A stretch of 64,000 bases of DNA, taken from assembly GCF_003672135.1 (NCBI RefSeq), contig NC_039507.1, positions 10,850,290-10,914,289 on the forward strand, read 5' to 3'. The DNA comes from Ooceraea biroi. Its lineage: Eukaryota > Arthropoda > Insecta > Hymenoptera > Formicidae. The notes beneath the pieces are model-generated. The model was not told the DNA's origin, ran no database searches, and saw nothing but the letters and a program-made list of their open reading frames with translations. How positions within the stretch are numbered: the stretch's first letter is position 1; each line of letters starts with the position of its first letter. The position numbers were made by a program, and so were the translations under genes. Positions 37,401-50,516 of the stretch are shown here, piece after piece.

Positions 37401-40400
37401 TGCTGTATTTCGCATATCTAGAAAAACACATTCGAAGAAACTCAAACCATGCGTTGTTAGCAAGACTTGCCATTAAACTTTGATTAATTTTAACGACAGA
37501 TGAGTTTAGAGATCAGGAGCGTAATATAATTGATAAAAGATGATACAGCTCTTTCGGTGCGTCTGCACATGTGAGTGTGACCGACACACGCACCTCTTTC
37601 ATTGTACAAAAATTATGCACAAGAGTGGTAAAAAAGAAAAGAAAAGAAAAGATAGAAAAAGCGATAAAACGAAAAATAAATTCTGATTTTTAGTCTTGTG
37701 TCGGCCCGATTAGGAAATGCATGATATTACGAGGTATCTCATCTCCGTACTTTGGCGAAACGATTAAACTAAAGGGCAGTAAGGCGGTCTCGATTAGCAG
37801 AGATTCAAACGTCAATGCCAAGTTAATGACAAGTGCACAACTGCTTCAAGTACAGATCGTTTGTGACAACTGGGACGATTAAGGGCAACACGCATTTCTT
37901 TACGCTGACCTGCTGAGCACCTTGGAACGCATGGTAGTAGCAGGACACGTACGTCATGATAGCTCGTTCATCCGGTTTGGGAGTGTTGATCAAATCTACA
38001 TAATATTAAGGGAACACATATAAACATTTGAAGCGTTTACACATGTCAAGTTACTCAAGGAAATCCGTTCGTAGTTGCTGTACAGCGCGAGGAAGTACCT
38101 AAATTTGGCAACAATCATCCCTTTTTCGATATTATATCGGGGGTAACGAGAGATGATTTTTCCCTTTACCCTTCCTTACTCTACTGAGAGAGGGAGGATA
38201 CATCGCAAGTGTCCATGATTCGCTCTTAAAATTGACATGTTACATTTAATCGGATCGACATACTGCTTACCATCGGGATCTAACATGCGAGGAATGTCGA
38301 GATACTTTTCAGCGACATCAAAGGCAGTGTTTAGGTTTTCCAGCGGATTGTCCTTGCTGAGCTTGTTGTAATCTATCAAGTCGGGCCGATGGCGATGGAT
38401 AAGAGCACAGAACGCGAGACCGTCCTTGAAGGATAAGTGGAAGTTCTGGACGTTGACGTTCTTGTACGGGGCTGTCTTGCGTTGACACCAGAGCAACAGT
38501 CCCTCCTTCGCGGTCATTTCTTCCACGGAGATGTCTTGGATCGCGAATCTCAAAATAATAGTCCATATCATTCCCAGGGTCATCTTTAGGTTGCCGTCCA
38601 CAATTTCTGTTCGAGAAATTAATCATGCGTCGCAGTGACATTTACATAGATATCGAGGATAACGTCGAGCACCCGGTCGTTACATAAACGATACATGCGA
38701 ATGATGTAACGAAACGTACCTTCCGCGCCGATCGAAACCAGTTTTACGCCTTTGCTAGCAATGTAATCGAGGGCCTTGTTCACATTGGCGATCTTGTGGA
38801 ACCTCATTTTGCCTCTGTCGGGTCTCGGAAGGGTCTCGCCCGAGATCACCTCAAGCAGCAACATGAGTTTCAACCCATTCCTGAAATCGTCTTCGATCGA
38901 TTCGATGGCAGTGCCTGCTTTGCGTAGATGCGAGTTGCACCATGCTGTGAATGTCTGACACAAGATAGAAAAATCAATCGATTCCAAAAGGATTGCAACG
39001 CCCGCGCCGTATAGTTTATAAATGTTCAATTTCTTCTTCGATGAGAGAATGCCAATGATGAAAAACAATAATTTCAATAATAGAAAAAAATCATTTAAAA
39101 CAGGAGACTCCGAGTTTCTCCGTTATACCGCTTAGCGTATATTTTAGTAACGACCCCGATCCCTCTCGCTATATATATCTTCCGTCCTGGTTCTCAAAGC
39201 AAAACGTTTTCTATCGTTCCCCGTGATAATTTTCGGACACTCTCTCGATAATCTCATGCGATTAAACGTTACGTGCTTTTATTAAACACCTTTTCCATTC
39301 CTCCTTTTTCCGGTAAGCAAATGTATACTTTTTGTTAATATATTTAATTACAACATATCAAGCAGAAAATCTTGCTGTAACTTTTTCACATATTATTATA
39401 TCGAGATATAGTTGATATCTGTATTATGTGAAAAAAATTTCCGATATTACTGCCACACACTAGACACACGCGCGATCAAAAATTAATTTATAAAATCAGA
39501 TGTAATAAAGGATTAGAATTGAAGTTACATAGAAGAGAGAAATATAAATTTGTGAAAAGTGTCTATTTGAATATCCGCTGTAAAGTGCGACGTTTAATCG
39601 AGGTCAATAAAAAATCCGAGGCCACAGCGGTGAAATTTTCGGGTTGGAAAAATATTGCGTGAAATTCAATACGGGCGGCGTGAAGCACGACGGGCCAATT
39701 TTGGACACGAGCCACCCTACATCTTTGCGCGCGCTCTAAGATCTATTTGTAAAACATTGACTCCTCCCGCGCCCCGAGTATTAAAGCATTTCGAAGATAC
39801 ATTTCCGAGTTTGCCATCATTATTTCGTGTCGTATGTCATGAATCCGCAATCAAATTGTATTTCAATATCCTTCTTTAGCAAGAAATGTAACACGCGAAG
39901 ACACGCGAGCAAATATTAAAAATTTTATACAATAATTTCTTCCCTCGTGTCAAGATTACGCTGATTAATCAAACGTTTGTATCTCGTTTTAACAATCGAA
40001 CATCGGTAAAACAAACGGATAAGTAACGCTAAAAAATTATATAATGTAAAATTTAGCAATTTCATTCAAATTTAATATCAATGGGCCGTATAATAACGTG
40101 TATGCACGCGCGGATCATGTCGATACGAAAATGTGACAAATAAAAAATGTATCAAAATAATATGTAAAAACTACAGAGTACAGAGTACAGACAGACGGAA
40201 CATGTAAATAAAAAACGTCCTCACGGATTACTCGCCGATAACACATTATTGCTACTTCCGTGTTCGTACATGAATACGCGCGCGCACGCGTAGTATGATT
40301 TTCATTCGCATGTTTTCTGGCTTATGGCGAATAATCGCCTTTTCCAAATTACTATCCTTATCCTGTTACTTTGGACGTTTTATCAGCATGCTTTTATACG

Positions 40401-43400
40401 CGCGCGAATTTGGTTGAAGAAATAACACGCGCGTAGCTAAAGCTTCTCTCTCATTTTCTGATCCAAATTTTCTCAGCGAGTGATTTCATCATTATTATTC
40501 ATGCAGTTAGCGCGATGTGTGTATCGACTATAAATAAATACAGACGTACAAACAAAGCAGCCTAAATTCTACACGCGTAATTCATGTAATCCAACGAGAC
40601 TTGGAATCCCGCGGACAATTTATGCGAACCACCTATTTTTAGTTGAAAAATTTGGCAATAGTCTTGGTTCGTGTTATGCCTCTACTATCATTCTTATCGA
40701 ATTCTGTCGTGTCTTATCGAAATGTATGCGCGCTTCGACATTCAAAGTGTGCTCCTAGATCTATTACCGTTTGTCTTTTGCAACGTATTGCACGCATGCC
40801 TCGTGTTGCATTTAAACTTGGCAAGGAAACAATTTCATATTAAACCTTTTCTTTCGCTACAAAAAGATTTCCTCAACATAAAGCTGTCAAGTTCAAGATT
40901 TTTCCTAATTTACAATCTATCGAAAGAAATAATTTCAATTACATTGAATGCAATCTAGATCTAACAGATCAATTCCGAAATGTGTTACATCAAATGTTTT
41001 ATGACTAGTAAGCCAGACATCGTATAACTTGTATCGTAATGTATCAAGTTTGCTTCCTATTGCTTCCCTTTAACACATGTAATTTAAATTATTACACTTA
41101 CGAGTAATAATTTAAATCATTTTCGCCGTAAAGCACGAGAAATCTGGAAGCCAGAGACGTTATTGCCAAGTGAGATATATGGGCGTGGCGCAAAAATTCA
41201 ACGAAAAACTTGAATCGCGGAACACGCACGCAGTTAGATGGGCCGGAAATGCAGTCTGTAATTACTATCATGACCTTTCGAGTAGGGCCAACGCTTGGCC
41301 AAAAATAGTTAATCGTGGGCAAGATATCCACGCGATGAATCTGCGTTTGACGCACGCAATTGCATGTAGAAGCACATGCTCCGCTCTTGCTGTTGTGTCA
41401 CACCGCTTTGTTTTATCAATATAAAGTATTGTATATAATTTTTCTATATAACATCGTAACCTCTGTTTTGATCGCACGACGACGTACTCCTACACTCCTA
41501 CAGCGTACGGTAAAAAATCGATCGAACGCGGAAAAGCCGGCGCGCCACTTTCACTTATCCGCGTGTTATCTGTCACTCTCTTATCGTCGAGAGCTCGCGA
41601 TGACGACGATGCCGACAGAACTTGTCAAGTTGGCACAAAGATATAACAATTTCAAGTAAAAGAGAATATAGCCTTGAAAAATCGTAAATCGACAACGTCA
41701 GCAACTGCCCTTCTGGAATGACAAAGTTAACTCGAGCGGTTTCATCTTTAATGAGATAGTTGCCACGGATCGATCTCCGGTTCCAATTATATATAATGAA
41801 TGATATATTTCAATGAAATATATAACAGAATAATTGTGTCATAGAGCAATTTGTTAGCAACGTAAAATCCGCGCGGATCGAGGCGCCAGCGGTGAGGGAT
41901 GTCTCATCGTCCGAAATCCAATCGGAGAATGTGGATCCAACTATGATCGTCGACCACACGCATTATCTATTTATACGCTCTATTTATACGTAACGTCAGC
42001 GTCGCGCAAACGACCGCGCGAAGCCTTCTTTCAATGAGCGGCAGCATGTAAAGTGTTCACGATGCTATTGACCAGAGCGATGCTCCCAAAATCATTAGTT
42101 ACAACCTATCGTTGCAAAAGAAATTTCACTGTCGATATAATGGGTCATGCATGATCAAGTAGATGGATGTAAACGAGAAAGACGACACAATTATATAGAT
42201 GATTTCTATAATTGCCAAGATGTCCACAAGCACGTTAGTTAGTGCCCGTTATCCGGCTTAACCGTTCGATTTTACGTGGCAAAGCCGGATAATGATTGCC
42301 ACCACGCTTCGCGCAGTAGCAAGGAGGACAACGACTCGAATGTGAACTCGTTAATCAAGAACGAATGAGCGTGAGAATCATGAAAACAAGAAAGACAATG
42401 TGTTAATAGTTACGATACACTATGATATAGAAATTGGGAGAGAGAGATCCCAATTACGTCTGAGTATTAAAAATTTTACAACGTTATATTTTTGTAATCA
42501 ATAATGATCTATTGGCACCAAGAAAGAGACTTTGACGAGTGATATTTTGAGCTACGAGCCTTTGCTTTAAGATACTTGAACATTACAACGTTCAACTAGT
42601 TTACTGAATATGCACGAGATAAAGTTTGCGACAATTATACAGACGAGAATGCTAACCAATTGGAATACACGCAAAGAATAATGCACTTGATAGAACAAGC
42701 AATTATGACAGCAGGATTCGCGCAACCAACATTCGACTAGATTCAAGAGCATCGCACAATCTGAAAGTTCAGCAAGTAGCTGTTTCCGTGAGCAGTCGTG
42801 ACCTATTTAAACATCGTCGAAAGAAAAATTCCCATCACTGGATAATGAGCTCGGGCACACGTATCCTCTATCATTTAATCAATTCTCAAACAAATTAAAA
42901 AAGAGAAAAGAAGAAACAAGTCAAATAACATGAAAAGCATTTGTAATCTTTTAACAATATATTTCTCGGACACGATACCTTCTTTCATTCCGAGTTTATA
43001 GAATCTCATTGTCGTCACAGTCAGGTTATTTGAAACAGGAAACTTTCATAGGGAGCATCAACAGATCTGTATGATTAATCTTGCGGTTCGATGAACGAAA
43101 TAAATTTTCGTTGGCGGCGCCGCGGTGAGTTGAAATCTCGGCGTTAAAATGCGAGTTTTCGGGACGCGTTTCCGGAACAGAGTACGCGGATCTCTAAAAT
43201 TAGAGACGTTACGAAAAATGTCTGCTTCGTCGTGCCGACGTCGAGAAAAGCGCGGGGCATAGTAATCTCTCAGGGACGCGTAAGAGCATTATCAGTGTTG
43301 CTTATGTAGTACCTAACTTGACGCTGACGCTGACGCTGACGCTGATGTCGATGCTGACTCGCCTCGCCTCGGGTATCATGGATTTCAGATGGGAGGTGAC

Positions 43401-44330
43401 AGATAATGAGAAAGAAAATTCTCCGTTGACACAAAACGATCACGCTCGCGGGCGTGACTCATTGCTCGACTATTTTTATCATAAAGTCTGAAAATACAAT
43501 TCGAAGGGCTGCGGTCGATGTATAAGAGAGAGAGAGAGACGGGGTCTCTGGGAAAACCTTGAGTCTCTGCCAAAACTGAAGAAAACACTCGCAAACGCAC
43601 ACTCGAGTATTCAGTCGTAATCTGTCGGTATGTAATGACGCGTTACGTCAAATGTACGTAAAACTGTGAATTCTTCACTTTTTGTAAATTGTAAAAAGAA
43701 TTTACGCGCACGATACTTGACTATCGTTCGGCTGAAACAAAAGAGTCGCACATGCTTCCGCTGTCTTTTAGTCTAACGATGATGGCATACTCTTTCAGAT
43801 ATTTTCGATTCGCAATAACATTATGGTTCAATAACACAAGGTAAAAGATATTTAATTAAATAAATGATTAAATTTCTCTGATATGCACACCTATGCGCGC
43901 GTGAGCACGACACTATTTCTTCTTAGCAATGTCGAATTTTTCTAACAAAACGTAGAATACCTACAATGGATTACGTGAACGCGTGCTATTAAACTTGCTC
44001 CGGCATATCTGATAAGATTATATTATTATCTAAAGAAACTGATTTCTTCCTAAACAACAATAAACGCGTGAGAATTCTTCAATAAGAATCACACGATCCA
44101 ATATAAATATAAGAATCTCCTGGTCCAATATAAAAGCGGAATGACCAGATCCCACCAGGCGCAAAACTCTCCCTCGCTCGCGAGCCTCGATGTCAAAAGA
44201 AAAGGAAACGTTGACGACACTCACTCACCTTTTTCTGCTGTTTCTCCCAGGCAGGATCCAAGAGACCCTCCCTCTCCCATTCCTCCTCCGGTGCCATGTA
44301 TCCGTCCCCGTAAGCTTCCATGTCGTTCAT
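34421..44330 (-). CDS. Actn: alpha-actinin
   Basis: Actin-crosslinking protein of muscle Z-discs and the cortical cytoskeleton. Reading on the minus strand, coding exons are 44330-44229, 38954-38720, 38606-38271, one of 37995-37910 or 37417-37332, 37147-36802, 36707-36431, 36361-36190, 36121-35885, 35773-35689, 35526-35423, 35327-35088, 34985-34689, 34579-34421; all phases fit and give 891 residues, the usual family length. Domains: N-terminal EEEWEREGLLDPAWEKQQKK; two calponin-homology domains (about 35-255) with TFTAWCNSHLRKAG and DGLAFCALIHRHRPDLIDY; four spectrin repeats; EF hands near the C-terminus. The first EF loop (DKNRTGRLAPDE) keeps its acidic position 12; the second (DPNNSGYVHFDA) has Ala there and probably does not bind calcium. 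Another Met (the fourth residue, AACGACATG) could serve as start. Confidence 0.96.
37332..37417 (-). other. Actn alternative exon B (after CH2)
   Basis: An 86-nt exon with the same phases as exon A, coding MRNTAMPDERAVMTYVSSYY... and ending HCFSGAQK. It aligns residue for residue with exon A at roughly 60% identity. Including both exons would disrupt the frame, since 86 is not a multiple of three, which supports mutually exclusive use. Confidence 0.88.
37910..37995 (-). other. Actn alternative exon A (after CH2)
   Basis: An 86-nt exon, entering in phase 1 and leaving in phase 0, coding the segment LINTPKPDERAIMTYVSCYY... and ending HAFQGAQQ. It completes CH2 and leads into the first spectrin repeat. 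It has the same length and phases as exon B at 37332-37417, so the two can replace each other without a frame change. Confidence 0.9.
38955..44228 (-). other. first coding intron of Actn (5.3 kb)
   Basis: No further coding exon or other gene is recognisable. It holds a short GACGCT tandem repeat at 43320-43358 and several AT-rich tracts. Its size relative to the other Actn introns makes it a likely place for regulatory elements or alternative first exons (inference). Confidence 0.5.
43320..43358. repeat. (GACGCT)n short tandem repeat
   Basis: About six hexamer copies, the last ones degenerate (GATGTC, GATGCT), in the first Actn intron. Confidence 0.8.
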
Positions 44331-46737
44331 CCTCTCGCTCGCGTGTGCGTGCTCACGTTCCTTTAAACGCCCAACGCCCAAAACGTGTATCACACTATTC
44401 GTTACGACGGTAAATAATTTGGTCGCTAGACAGAGAGAAGAAAAAGGAGAGAGAGACCAGTAGGAGAAGAAAAGCGCGAATATTTGTCGTTGTCGTTGAC
44501 GTACTCAACGAGTATCGTCTGTATGAACATTCATTCAGTGACAGCGACGCGCGTACCGAGAGTACGGGAGAGGGAAGGGAAAGAAACAAAACGAGGGCAA
44601 ATAGGATGGGGAAAAAGGACGAAACCCCAATCACACAGTGACGAAGCAGACGGTGGTGAATTAAAGGGAACTCGCGAGTACGAAACAACGAAGGAAGACT
44701 GGACAGATGGAGGGAGGGAAGGAGGGAGACCCAACGTGACAACGTACCCGCTAAGCCCAGAAAACGTTCGATTTCGTGTCGTTCTTTCCCTCGCGTTGAC
44801 CCCTCTGCCACGAGTCTGACACGTACGATTTGCTCGCCGGTGCACAATCTCCCCTCCCCCATCTGACAAGGGTCTCATTCGCTCTCCCCCAATTCCTCGT
44901 ACGAGGAGAGGGAGCAAGATCCCACTCTCGTCCGCTCGATTCCCTTCTAAATTCCCCTCTCTTTGTCAAACACTCGATAAAACTCACCAGAAAATGGCTT
45001 TTCTCGCGATAGCGCGTGTACGTAACGGTTACCGTTACTGTTAAGTTATCGATGTTACGCGTACCGTGAAACGACACAAATGCAGCTTCAATACGAGCAA
45101 ATGATGCCGACAGCTGCGGTGATTCCATGAAATATCGAATGAGGAATTTAGCGCATATTCAAAAAGGATGTACATTCGGAGCGTTAACGTTATACGTTTC
45201 GTCACGAATCACTACGTACGCAACCGCCGCCGGGCTCATCGGCCGAAACTAACCTCTATCCTTGTTCCTCGTGCGCAAGCACGTTGTATTTTGTAGCTCG
45301 CTCTCGCGAGAACGCTAGACCGACCAAAATAGCGTCAGCGACAGGCGACGCGATACCTCATTCACCCACACACGCGACTAAAATAGGATCGACGCACAGT
45401 CCGCGCAAAATTCTCGCGTCGACGGAGGCGACGCCATTCTCGAGCGAGATTTACAAATGTCGCGATTCGCGGTACGAGCAAGTGATATACGCGATGTAGA
45501 GGAGAAACCGTAACCGTGGCCGTGCCACGTTTTCGCACGCCCGTCTAAACGGCTAAAACTAGAATGCGCTTTCAAACGATCGAACAAGATCATTCGCGTC
45601 GATAAGTTACGTTATTCGCGCGAATATATACGCGTACACGTATATAAAATATATGTATATAAAAAGAACAAACTTGTAGAATGATGCGTTCGATTGAAGT
45701 TGCATACACATTTTGTGAAACCATTTCCCCTGCACGCGCTCAAGTTCGTAACACGTTGTGTTCGACGGAAACAAATTCAAACAGGATAATGGGAAAAAGG
45801 CAAATTACATAATACCTCAATGTAGTTTCCAATTCTTTCATAAGAAAGTGTTTACTCTTCCAATGGAAAATCGAGAATAGGAGAAAGAAAAGGAAAAGCT
45901 GGCGAACGTCTCTGTTCCAGTAACGTCTTTCGTCCATTTTTTATTTCTTTTTTTAATATTTCATCTTGGAGATCATAGAAACATAGCATAATGGCAAGTT
46001 AACGATATTATGCTTCTACGCACAGAGAATTTCGAGAATCAGAGTAATCACTCTCTTGTTGCAACAGTCGCGAATCGTAGTCTTTCACTTGCGATGCTAA
46101 AGTCAGGAGAAAAGAAAAAGCTGTAATATCAGAGTACATTACAAGCTTGATTGCGCATGTATCAGAGCGATTAATATTTGTTACGTTACATTAAGTAACG
46201 TTCAAAGTAACACATAATAAAGTAATGCACACGCACACAGGAAACTGACTCCGCATCAAAATCGTTTGTTGCGTTTCAAAGTGAAATAAAACAGGCTGAA
46301 ATATTTAGTCTCGTGTTCGGAATATAATTATGTTATATACAATCGGTATTCCTTTTAATATACAAAATTAAAATCTCTTGAAAACAAAAAATTAGACGTT
46401 ATTCAAATCCTTGTTTTATCATAATCAGCAAGTCGTAGAGAAATCACGTCGTAAACTGCACCGATTCCAAATATCCTGGACTATTACACGTCACTCGTAA
46501 GACATCGTTGCAAACGACACTGGTTATCGATGCATAACACTATACGCGTTCCATTCACTTAGATTAGCAATAACCAAACTAGGTGCACGATTTGAAAAAC
46601 TACCTTTATAGTCTAGAACTTTATACAAACATGAGTTACTCCTACAAGTAAATCATTTTATACAAGCAACGGTAGTTGATAGAAAACCGCTGCATTCTTG
46701 CGACCCACAGTAGAGAAAAGATACTGAAAAGCCTAAC
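44331..46737. other. Actn upstream region and C19orf47-family 3' flank
   Basis: The stretch directly upstream of Actn (44331 to about 45500) is CpG-rich and pyrimidine-rich on the minus strand and presumably contains its promoter and 5' UTR. The open frames in it (for example minus 44395-44862) overlap in several phases and have low-complexity products, so they are not called. The remainder to 46737 is AT-rich and shows no gene. A minus-strand ATTAAA at 46354-46359 could be the poly(A) signal of the next gene. Confidence 0.5.
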
Positions 46738-48171
46738 TTAAACACCGAGACGACTGAAAACATCCGCTTTCTTGACGTGTGTAACGATCGCCACTTTACT
46801 AAAAGTTACTTGCTTGGCAGTGGTCGTGCCGAGGCGCGCTTTGGCCGGTATGGGGACAAGTCTCTCCGAAGCTGCAAAAATAAAGGATGTCAATAAGAAT
46901 AACGATACATCTGGATCAATAGTTTGTAAAACACGTACCTAATTTGCCAGATGTCACGACAGGTTTAACGATTCTTTCACTCGCTGGAGAAGAATCAGAC
47001 ACCGTTTCCTTCGCCAGCTTAAGTATACGACTCGCGTTGTTGAAAGTTTTCTTGCTCGCTTCGTGATCGGCATGCATGGTGCCAGTAGTTTTAGCAACGG
47101 TCCTCTTTGTTGTTACAATCGATGTACGTACACTAGGTGATATTCGATTTTTCAATATACCCGGTGAACCGGTAGCATTTGACCCGTTTTTCAGTATTCG
47201 CACAGTAGCATGATCCTTTTTGTCATCTATATCACCGAGACGTTTAAAAACGCTACTCGATCTTTTGAACACATCCTTGCCAACGCCAGTAACATTGAAA
47301 GTAGGTGTCGTGTCAATCAGATTGGTCGTACTAGTGACAGAACTATCGCCTAATCTGTCAAATACCGTTCGTTTTTGTTCAACGGGCTTCTTCACCACTC
47401 GAGTTCTCGCGCTCGAAACTTTAGCAGCAACAGCATACTCGACAGCGTCCTCGTTACCGTCGTCGTCGTCTGCCGTTTTTACTCTCTTCTTCCCCACGAT
47501 ACTCCAGTTATCCTCATTGTCTACGTAAGATTCCTCCGATCTTAATTTTCTCTTGATAGCAGTTTGCTTTTGGTTAACAGTAGCGGTGCTATTTTGTACA
47601 GAAATGGGCTTCTTCACGGTCGCTACTTTCTTTCCCATTACCGACAAAGGTTTCACCATCTTCTTTATAGAGGTTGTTTTAGAAGCTGTTGGAAGCACCG
47701 TTTTATTTCCACCATCCTCGACCATTTTCTTGACAACGGGTTTCGTGGAAACTTTACAAGGCAAAGGCGTATCTTCGGAATCTACTAAAAATCTCTCGCA
47801 TGTTGTTTCTTCCACCACTTTCTTTGCATATCGCAAAATAGCAATCATATCACCCATTAACGTAATACCCATTTCTTTGAGACTAGGCTTATCCAAATCT
47901 GGTAACATATCCGGTTTGATACGATTGTTAGAAAACACAACTGCATGTTTCGTGGCAACGTCTTGTGGAAATCCGGCTCCTTTAAAAAACTTGACCCAAT
48001 ATGCTAGAAAACAAAGTTGCAACGTACGATGGTTACGACATTTGTGCAATCGATGCAACATATCGATATTTATTTCATTATTCACGATAGATTTCAAGAG
48101 AAATATACCAAATTTGCAAAAGGCAAAATATTCTACATTTGCAACTTACCTGACAACGACGCAGCAGCCAT
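46738..48171 (-). CDS. SAM-domain protein, C19orf47 family
   Basis: Three minus-strand exons (48171-48150, 48003-46939, 46871-46738) join in phase to give 406 residues. After MAAASLS comes a SAM-like domain (about residues 9-75) with the family-typical AYWVKFFKGAGFPQDVA, NRIKPDMLPDLDKPSLKEMG and GDMIAILRYAKKV. The rest is a long Lys/Thr/Ser-rich, probably disordered region. It carries three copies of a short motif: TVFDRLGDS, SVFKRLGDI and, at the extreme C-terminus, DVFSRLGV-stop. Human C19orf47 has the same SAM-like N-terminus and VF[DKS]RLG motifs as I recall them, so orthology is likely. Function is not established to my knowledge. The gene is divergent from INO80B. Confidence 0.85.
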
Positions 48172-49048
48172 TTCGATGTGTGCGATAAATATCGTATATT
48201 ATTACGTGTTATTAACAATGCACCGAGAAGCCGGTCATCCAGATTACAGTTCTGTACGATTTTTGTACATGCTACGCATAACCGCTGCAACAAACGTATA
48301 AATCGGAACCGTTCGAAACGTATCCGTATACTCGAGGTTGGAAAGAACCAAAGTGTACAGACAATTTCTCAACGGTCGCTCTCTGCACCGTCACCAAAAC
48401 GCGTTGCAACGTATCTCATACGAAGCCAGAAGAAACGATTGAAAACAAGAGAATCTCATCTCCTCATTACGGCTAGTATACAGGATACGTATGCCATGTA
48501 CGTACCTGCGTGGAGTGCGTGGTATGTACATACCTAGAGACATAATTCACGGAACAATGAAGAATGAAAGCGTCTCTCGATTCTGACATGGTGCGATTCG
48601 TGATAGGAACGGCACGGTAACCAATCATTTCTCATCTTACCGCAGAACTCTGCGAACTTATTATATCCCTAGAAGTTGAAAGATTCACTGACCAATCGCG
48701 TAGGCGCGCATCGATACACAACAGCCAATAAAATTATTCAATTTGATGCACTAGTTGAGAAGCGCAGCGAAAAAGAACAAACCTCATATCCGTCGTACAA
48801 AGTTTGATTTGTTTTTCATTGCTTGTTGCATTTAGTCAGGAGAGGTTAAGTGGATTGCACGATACTTTTAAGCTGGAAAAGATTAAAAAATATTTTATAA
48901 ATATAAACGCTAAAGCACAAAACTGTCGTTATTATCGAGTATAATTTTCCAGTGGTTTTTAGCAAATTTCAAAGAGTTCGATCTAAGGGGGTTTGTACGA
49001 GATTCAAGATTTCCCGAGAAATTATTTCGTCATTTTCCTTTCACCGTA
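48172..49048. promoter_or_regulatory. shared upstream region of C19orf47-family gene and INO80B
   Basis: These 877 bases separate two divergent start codons and hold no supported coding sequence. A bidirectional promoter is the simplest reading. I saw no clear TATA box and cannot place the transcription starts. Confidence 0.45.
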
Positions 49049-50516
49049 ATGGGCAAACCGAGGGACGTGAGCACGGAAGAGGAGATTAATTTAGGTAATT
49101 TTGCTTCTGTTAAATCTTGTATTCATGTCATTTTATGTAGGTCTTATATGTATGTGAACGAGAATAAGTCTCGAATCGAATGTTCAGAGACGGGCGATGT
49201 CCCACCACAAAAGAGACACAAGAAACATAAACATAAAAAACACAAGAAGAAAAAGCTTCTGCATGATGACAGCGATGCTTTCGTTGACATCTCGACTGAT
49301 ACCGATCGCAAGAAGAGCTTTAGGATAAAAATGAAGAAGGAAGATGAAAGAGGGTTACGTATATTTTTCTTTTTATGCTTTTCTACATATCACAAAATCT
49401 ATATCCATGTGCTTTCTGAGATTTGTCGTCTAAATGGATGGGGGCTCAAGTGGGTTTCTTACAGAAAAGTCCTGTTTTTCTTTTTTGTTTTGCTTCAGTT
49501 ATAAAGTGATCACATAACATCATAGAGAAGACTGACGATCCAATAACCTTGCAGTTTAGATAAACGCGAAAAGATATTGAAAACGTGTAGTTTGAGTGCG
49601 GCTACTATAAGTACTGCATCATCCCCAAAAGCAACCACAAAGAAAAAGATCCCAAAGAGTAACAGAGGTAAAGACAGTGGAACCAGTAGCGAGGAAGAAA
49701 GATGGCTCGATGCTATCGAGTCTGGCAAACTGGAGGAGGTAAGACGTAATGATAATAGACAAAAGTAAGACAATAAAAATGTGCATCTTATTTCAGGTTG
49801 ACGATGAATTGAAGAAAATTAAGCCAAAGGATCCTAAACTAATGACGGCTCGACAAAGAGCAATGTTTGAGAGAAAAACTGACACAGAGCCAAATTCAGG
49901 TATCGAGCAACTAATGTCATTACCCACTGGCTACAAGGAAAAAGTCATGACCGCAGAAGCTATACAGAAAGCTGCTCTAAAGTCTTTGAAGCGCAAACAG
50001 CTTGCTGATGAGAAAAGAGAAAAGGATAAGGTAATATGTAATAAAAGAGAGAGAGAGAGATGCGTTTCATAGCCAACAAATACATAATATCTTTCGAAAT
50101 TATTGTTGCAGAAAAAGACAATGGAAAGACTACTTAAGAAACAAGAATCGAAAGCATCCAAGATCATCAGTAAAGGAAAATTATCTAGGCGACAAGTGCC
50201 GTTAGTGACGTATCGCTTAACGATCGAAGGGAGTTCTATATCCTTACCACCCGGTGAAGATTTTCCATTGTGTCGCGCCAAAGAGTAAGCACGATAGATA
50301 CATCGTCTCTCGTTGTATCATATACTTACAATTCTGACTGATTTAACTTAATTAACTAGGAATGTTTGTTAATTCTATTTCAGGAAAAGTCCACCGAAAC
50401 GGATCCTTTGCGGTGTAAATCAATGCAAAAATCCCAAAAAATATTCATGTTCTAAAACTGGAATACCATTGTGTAGTTTAGAATGTTATAAAGCAAATCT
50501 TCTTATATTCACATGA
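49049..50516 (+). CDS. INO80B: INO80 complex subunit B (PAPA-1 / zf-HIT)
   Basis: Subunit of the nuclear INO80 ATP-dependent nucleosome-remodelling complex (yeast Ies2). Exons 49049-49094, 49188-49353, 49555-49738, 49797-50030, 50112-50284 and 50384-50516 give 311 residues with all phases agreeing. Visible features: a His/Lys-rich basic tract (KRHKKHKHKKHKKKK) near the N-terminus, as in human INO80B; the SSEEERWLDAIESGKLEEVD motif and LMTARQRAMFERK that open the conserved PAPA-1 region; a charged helix (AALKSLKRKQLADEKREKDK); and a C-terminal HIT-type zinc finger, CGVNQCKNPKKYSCSKTG followed by LCSLECYKANL. The first intron acceptor was placed at 49187 because the nearer AG at 49140 breaks frame. 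The first intron itself stays open in frame, so a retained-intron form would add 31 residues. Confidence 0.92.

Noticed and set aside
44395..45128. Minus-strand open frames of 125-155 codons upstream of Actn
   Set aside because: They overlap one another in different phases, have low-complexity products, and lie where the Actn promoter and 5' UTR are expected.
47553..48188. 211-codon plus-strand open frame
   Set aside because: Antisense to the C19orf47-family gene; no domain, and the sense frame gives a SAM domain.
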